Positions 4,025 through 6,128 of a stretch of DNA of 6,128 bases are shown here, one piece after another. The notes under the pieces were generated by a model. It searched no databases and was not told the DNA's origin. It saw only the letters and a program-made list of their open reading frames with translations. Source of the DNA: Chloroflexota bacterium (GTDB lineage Bacteria; Chloroflexota; Anaerolineae; Promineifilales; Promineifilaceae). Within the stretch, counting starts at the first letter, position 1, and every line of letters starts with the position of its first letter. The position numbers and the translations under genes are program-made. Location of the stretch: NCBI GenBank assembly GCA_008501785.1, contig QQUD01001001.1, positions 1 through 6,128 on the forward strand, given 5' to 3'.

Positions 4025-6128
4025 ATGAAAGAACTAAATATGAACCAGGAACGAAGATCGGAGAAGATTCCAAGCTTCCTCGGTTTGATTCTTACAGTCG
4101 TTTTAATCGTCGTAAATATGGTTCCGGTAGCGACAAAAGCCTATGTTCCGAGAACCATTCCTTCCCCTACCCTGGATCCCAACAATGTGGGTTGGGCCTC
4201 TGTGCGCAATATGCCAAGTCCTCAGTTTAGCAATTATTTCCAGGAAAAAATCGATCAAGGATATATGGTGGTCGATATTGAAGTCGATGAGATCAACGGT
4301 GAACAGCGAGTAGGGGCTGTGTTTCAACGCAATCTGGATGGTCGAGGTTGGGCCGAATGGCGGAACTTAACAGGGGTAGAGTTCCAAGATAAGTGGATTG
4401 AGTTAAGGGAAAGTGGGTACCGCCTGATTGATCAGGAATCCTATGTACTGGATGGTCAACGTAATTATGCTGGTGTTTGGATTGAGAATATAGAGGGCTT
4501 AAATTGGGCTTCCCGGCGAAATTTGACCAACGCTCAGTTTTCGGATTATTTCCAGATTTATAAAAGCGCTGGTTATATGATTGTTGATGTAGAAGCCTAT
4601 CCCGTCGGGGATGAAATGCGCTACGCAATGGCGTGGGTGGAAAACAGCGAGGATCTGGATTGGATCGAATGGCGGAATCTGACCTCGGCCGAATTTTCTG
4701 AAAAATTTCAAGCTTACAAGAGCGACTACCGGATGATCGATGTAGAAGGCTACCTTATCGATGGCCAACAATATTATGCCGGTATCTGGGTGGAGAATGA
4801 GAACGGCCGTGATTGGGTTGAATGGCGTGATTTGACCGCTAAACAATTTGGAGACAAATGGCTGCGGCTGCGTGATGCCGGTTACCGCCTGATCGATTAT
4901 GAACCCTATGCCACCAACAATGGGTGGCGGTATGCCGGAATCTGGCGCCAGAACAGCATCCGGCCGAGTTGGGAGCTTAAAGATGAAGTCAATACGCTGC
5001 TGAAAGACCACGCAGCAGAGTACGATATCCCCGGCATGAGTGTAGCCATCATGCACCAGGGCAGGTTTGTCTATCTGCGTGGCTTTGGCTATGCAGACAT
5101 TGACGACAAAAAAATTGCTACATCGCGCACAATTTACCGTCAGGCATCGGTCAGTAAAGCGGTCGGGGGCGTACTGAGCGTACAACTTGATTCACAGGGA
5201 ATACTGAATATTAATTCGCCTTCGAGTGCTTATATCCCTGGTTTGCCTGCTCATCATACCCATACCGTAATGCAAACTGTTTCCAATCGTTCCGGTGTTG
5301 GTCATTATGATGATCATGCCGTTGTATCCGGACATTATGAAACAGCGTTAGCAGCCGTCCAACAGATATGGGAAACATCACTTATCAATCCTCCTGGTTC
5401 TACTGCTTACTATAGCACCCATGCCTATACCTATCTGGGGGCTTCACTGGAAGGTGCGACCGGGCAAACGATCAGCGATATCATCCAGAGTCAACTACAG
5501 GTGCCCTATAACTTAAACTCGCTGCGGCCGGAAGATCGTTCGATTCGGAATCAGAATCGAGCAACACTTTATAACCTCAACAATAACGAGGTAACTGCAG
5601 ATGATTTGAGTTGGAAAGTGCTTGGCGGTGGATTAGAATCATCAGTCTATGACTTGGCTCGCTTTGGTAATAGGCTTATCAATGGCACGCTATTGAACGA
5701 TGCAGAACAGGATTTGTTGTGGACTCCTCCAGATGGATTGAGCAACTACGCGCTGGGTTGGAGTACCGGCACGGAGGCCGGTACTCAGGTTGTGGCCAAG
5801 AATGGAGCGCAGAGAGGGGCTAAGAGCTACATTCGCATGTATCCTGATGAAGAAATTGTCATTGTAGTGATGACCAATCGGAGAGGTGAGCATAATCCGA
5901 GACAGTTGGGTCTGGATATCGGCGCTCTAATGCTGGCTGAACTCGATGCGTTGCACAGCGAGTTGTTGGTCTATGGGCCAGCAACCCAAATGCAAGCAAA
6001 CGAAACAGAGATCGAGGAACCGGATGAGGAGGGGCTTGACCCGGCGGATGTCATCTGGCCATTTGAAAACCCAGTTGCTGAACCATCAATCGATGATCTG
6101 ATTGAGCCGACTGAACCACCAATTAATG
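4025..6128 (+). CDS. Secreted serine hydrolase (beta-lactamase fold) with five N-terminal BTRD1-like tandem repeats, 3' end outside window
   Basis: ATG at 4025 follows AAGGA (4014-4018); the frame is open for 701 codons to the window edge. Residues 1-39 are a signal peptide or anchor: basic start, hydrophobic core from about 18, possible cleavage after TKA39. Five repeats begin at Trp57, 109, 161, 213 and 264 and the hydrolase at Trp316, so the units are 52, 52, 52, 51 and 52 residues. Each reads W-x-x-x-R-N/D-L-T, F, then G-Y-x-x-x-D-x-E, Y and a closing YAG-I/V-W; unit 4 lacks the Gly before Tyr. This matches Bacterial Tandem Repeat Domain 1, found beside beta-lactamase-like domains, as in fungal polyglycine hydrolases. 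The PF00144-type domain (about 316-645) has SVSK (Ser375 nucleophile, Lys378), Y-S-T (463-465) in place of Y-x-N, and K-N-G (592-594) in place of K-T-G. Residues 660-701 are an acidic, Pro-rich linker leading to a further region. Probably an extracellular peptidase or esterase; substrate unknown. Confidence 0.9.
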   Translation, partial: MKELNMNQERRSEKIPSFLGLILTVVLIVVNMVPVATKAYVPRTIPSPTLDPNNVGWASVRNMPSPQFSNYFQEKIDQGYMVVDIEVDEINGEQRVGAVFQRNLDGRGWAEWRNLTGVEFQDKWIELRESGYRLIDQESYVLDGQRNYAGVWIENIEGLNWASRRNLTNAQFSDYFQIYKSAGYMIVDVEAYPVGDEMRYAMAWVENSEDLDWIEWRNLTSAEFSEKFQAYKSDYRMIDVEGYLIDGQQYYAGIWVENENGRDWVEWRDLTAKQFGDKWLRLRDAGYRLIDYEPYATNNGWRYAGIWRQNSIRPSWELKDEVNTLLKDHAAEYDIPGMSVAIMHQGRFVYLRGFGYADIDDKKIATSRTIYRQASVSKAVGGVLSVQLDSQGILNINSPSSAYIPGLPAHHTHTVMQTVSNRSGVGHYDDHAVVSGHYETALAAVQQIWETSLINPPGSTAYYSTHAYTYLGASLEGATGQTISDIIQSQLQVPYNLNSLRPEDRSIRNQNRATLYNLNNNEVTADDLSWKVLGGGLESSVYDLARFGNRLINGTLLNDAEQDLLWTPPDGLSNYALGWSTGTEAGTQVVAKNGAQRGAKSYIRMYPDEEIVIVVMTNRRGEHNPRQLGLDIGALMLAELDALHSELLVYGPATQMQANETEIEEPDEEGLDPADVIWPFENPVAEPSIDDLIEPTEPPIN
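4802..4811. repeat. Iterated palindrome, core copy in BTRD1-hydrolase gene
   Basis: AACGGCCGTG keeps the 8-bp core. It is the only genic copy read in another phase (N-G-R), at the boundary between repeats 4 and 5. Confidence 0.6.
5761..5786 (+). other. Perfect 10-bp hairpin inside the hydrolase coding sequence
   Basis: GAGTACCGGC (5761-5770) and GCCGGTACTC (5777-5786) are exact inverted repeats around a 6-nt loop. They encode the S-T-G-T-E-A-G-T stretch shortly before the K-N-G motif, probably a surface turn. No T-run follows, so it is not an intrinsic terminator. Confidence 0.6.

Noticed and set aside
4103..4628. Two further minus-strand frames (74 and 111 codons) opposite the BTRD1 repeats
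   Set aside because: Their similar stretches simply mirror the repeated plus-strand sequence; no independent coding evidence.
4499..5185. Long minus-strand frame of 228 codons inside the hydrolase gene
   Set aside because: It lies antisense to a gene with recognisable repeats and the SxxK motif, has no ribosome binding site of note, and its product is low in recognisable motifs. It is an antisense shadow.
4686..5530. Other CGGCCG hexamers at 4686, 4961 and 5525, and at 2487, considered as further palindrome copies
   Set aside because: They lack the flanking A and T of the ACGGCCGT core, and plain CGGCCG is expected by chance a few times.
1..6128. CRISPR arrays, tRNA or rRNA genes, transposases with terminal inverted repeats, attachment sites
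   Set aside because: No regularly spaced direct repeats, cloverleaf-like sequences, transposase motifs or flanking duplications were seen on either strand.

Overview
The window looks like an accessory stretch of a bacterial chromosome of intermediate GC content. A Chloroflexota (Anaerolineae-like) host is my best inference. The reasons are a lipoprotein with a long Pro/Thr linker, the remnant of a SARP/BTAD-type regulator with the 'DKVRALLAYLAVE...PHRRDAL' signature, TPR fragments, and secreted tandem-repeat hydrolases, a combination common in that phylum. There is no rRNA or marker gene, so the assignment is not proven.

Layout. (i) 1-833, minus strand: 5' part of a lipoprotein gene (signal peptide, lipobox Cys21, Pro/Thr linker, two carboxypeptidase-regulatory-like beta-sandwich repeats), running off the left edge. 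(ii) 834-1072: intergenic, with a candidate promoter for the lipoprotein. (iii) 1073-1369, plus strand: small TPR ORF without a ribosome binding site, probably a fragment. (iv) 1370-1434: two palindromes that together fold into a hairpin between convergent genes. (v) 1435-1884, minus strand: 149-residue membrane-anchored protein with four short TNPE repeats, family not recognised. (vi) 1885-2055: its upstream region plus a strong hairpin terminator for the next gene. (vii) 2056-3324, minus strand: a 422-residue MgtC/SapB + DUF4010 integral membrane protein. (viii) 3325-4024: its candidate promoter and a heptad repeat, a decayed SARP-type regulator gene (frameshift, in-frame stop, 3' truncation), a possible 56-residue ORF just upstream of it, and the leader of the last gene. 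(ix) 4025-6128, plus strand: a secreted protein with five tandem 52-residue BTRD1-like repeats followed by a serine beta-lactamase-fold hydrolase domain, open at the right edge.

The genes do not form an evident pathway. Each real gene has its own ribosome binding site and is separated from its neighbours by terminator-like or decayed sequence. The most striking feature is shared by the whole window: the palindrome AACGGCCGTT, or its 8-bp core ACGGCCGT, occurs eight times in 6.1 kb, in coding, remnant and intergenic DNA alike. Most genic copies are read in one phase as Thr-Ala-Val. It behaves like a highly iterated palindrome comparable in kind to cyanobacterial HIP1.
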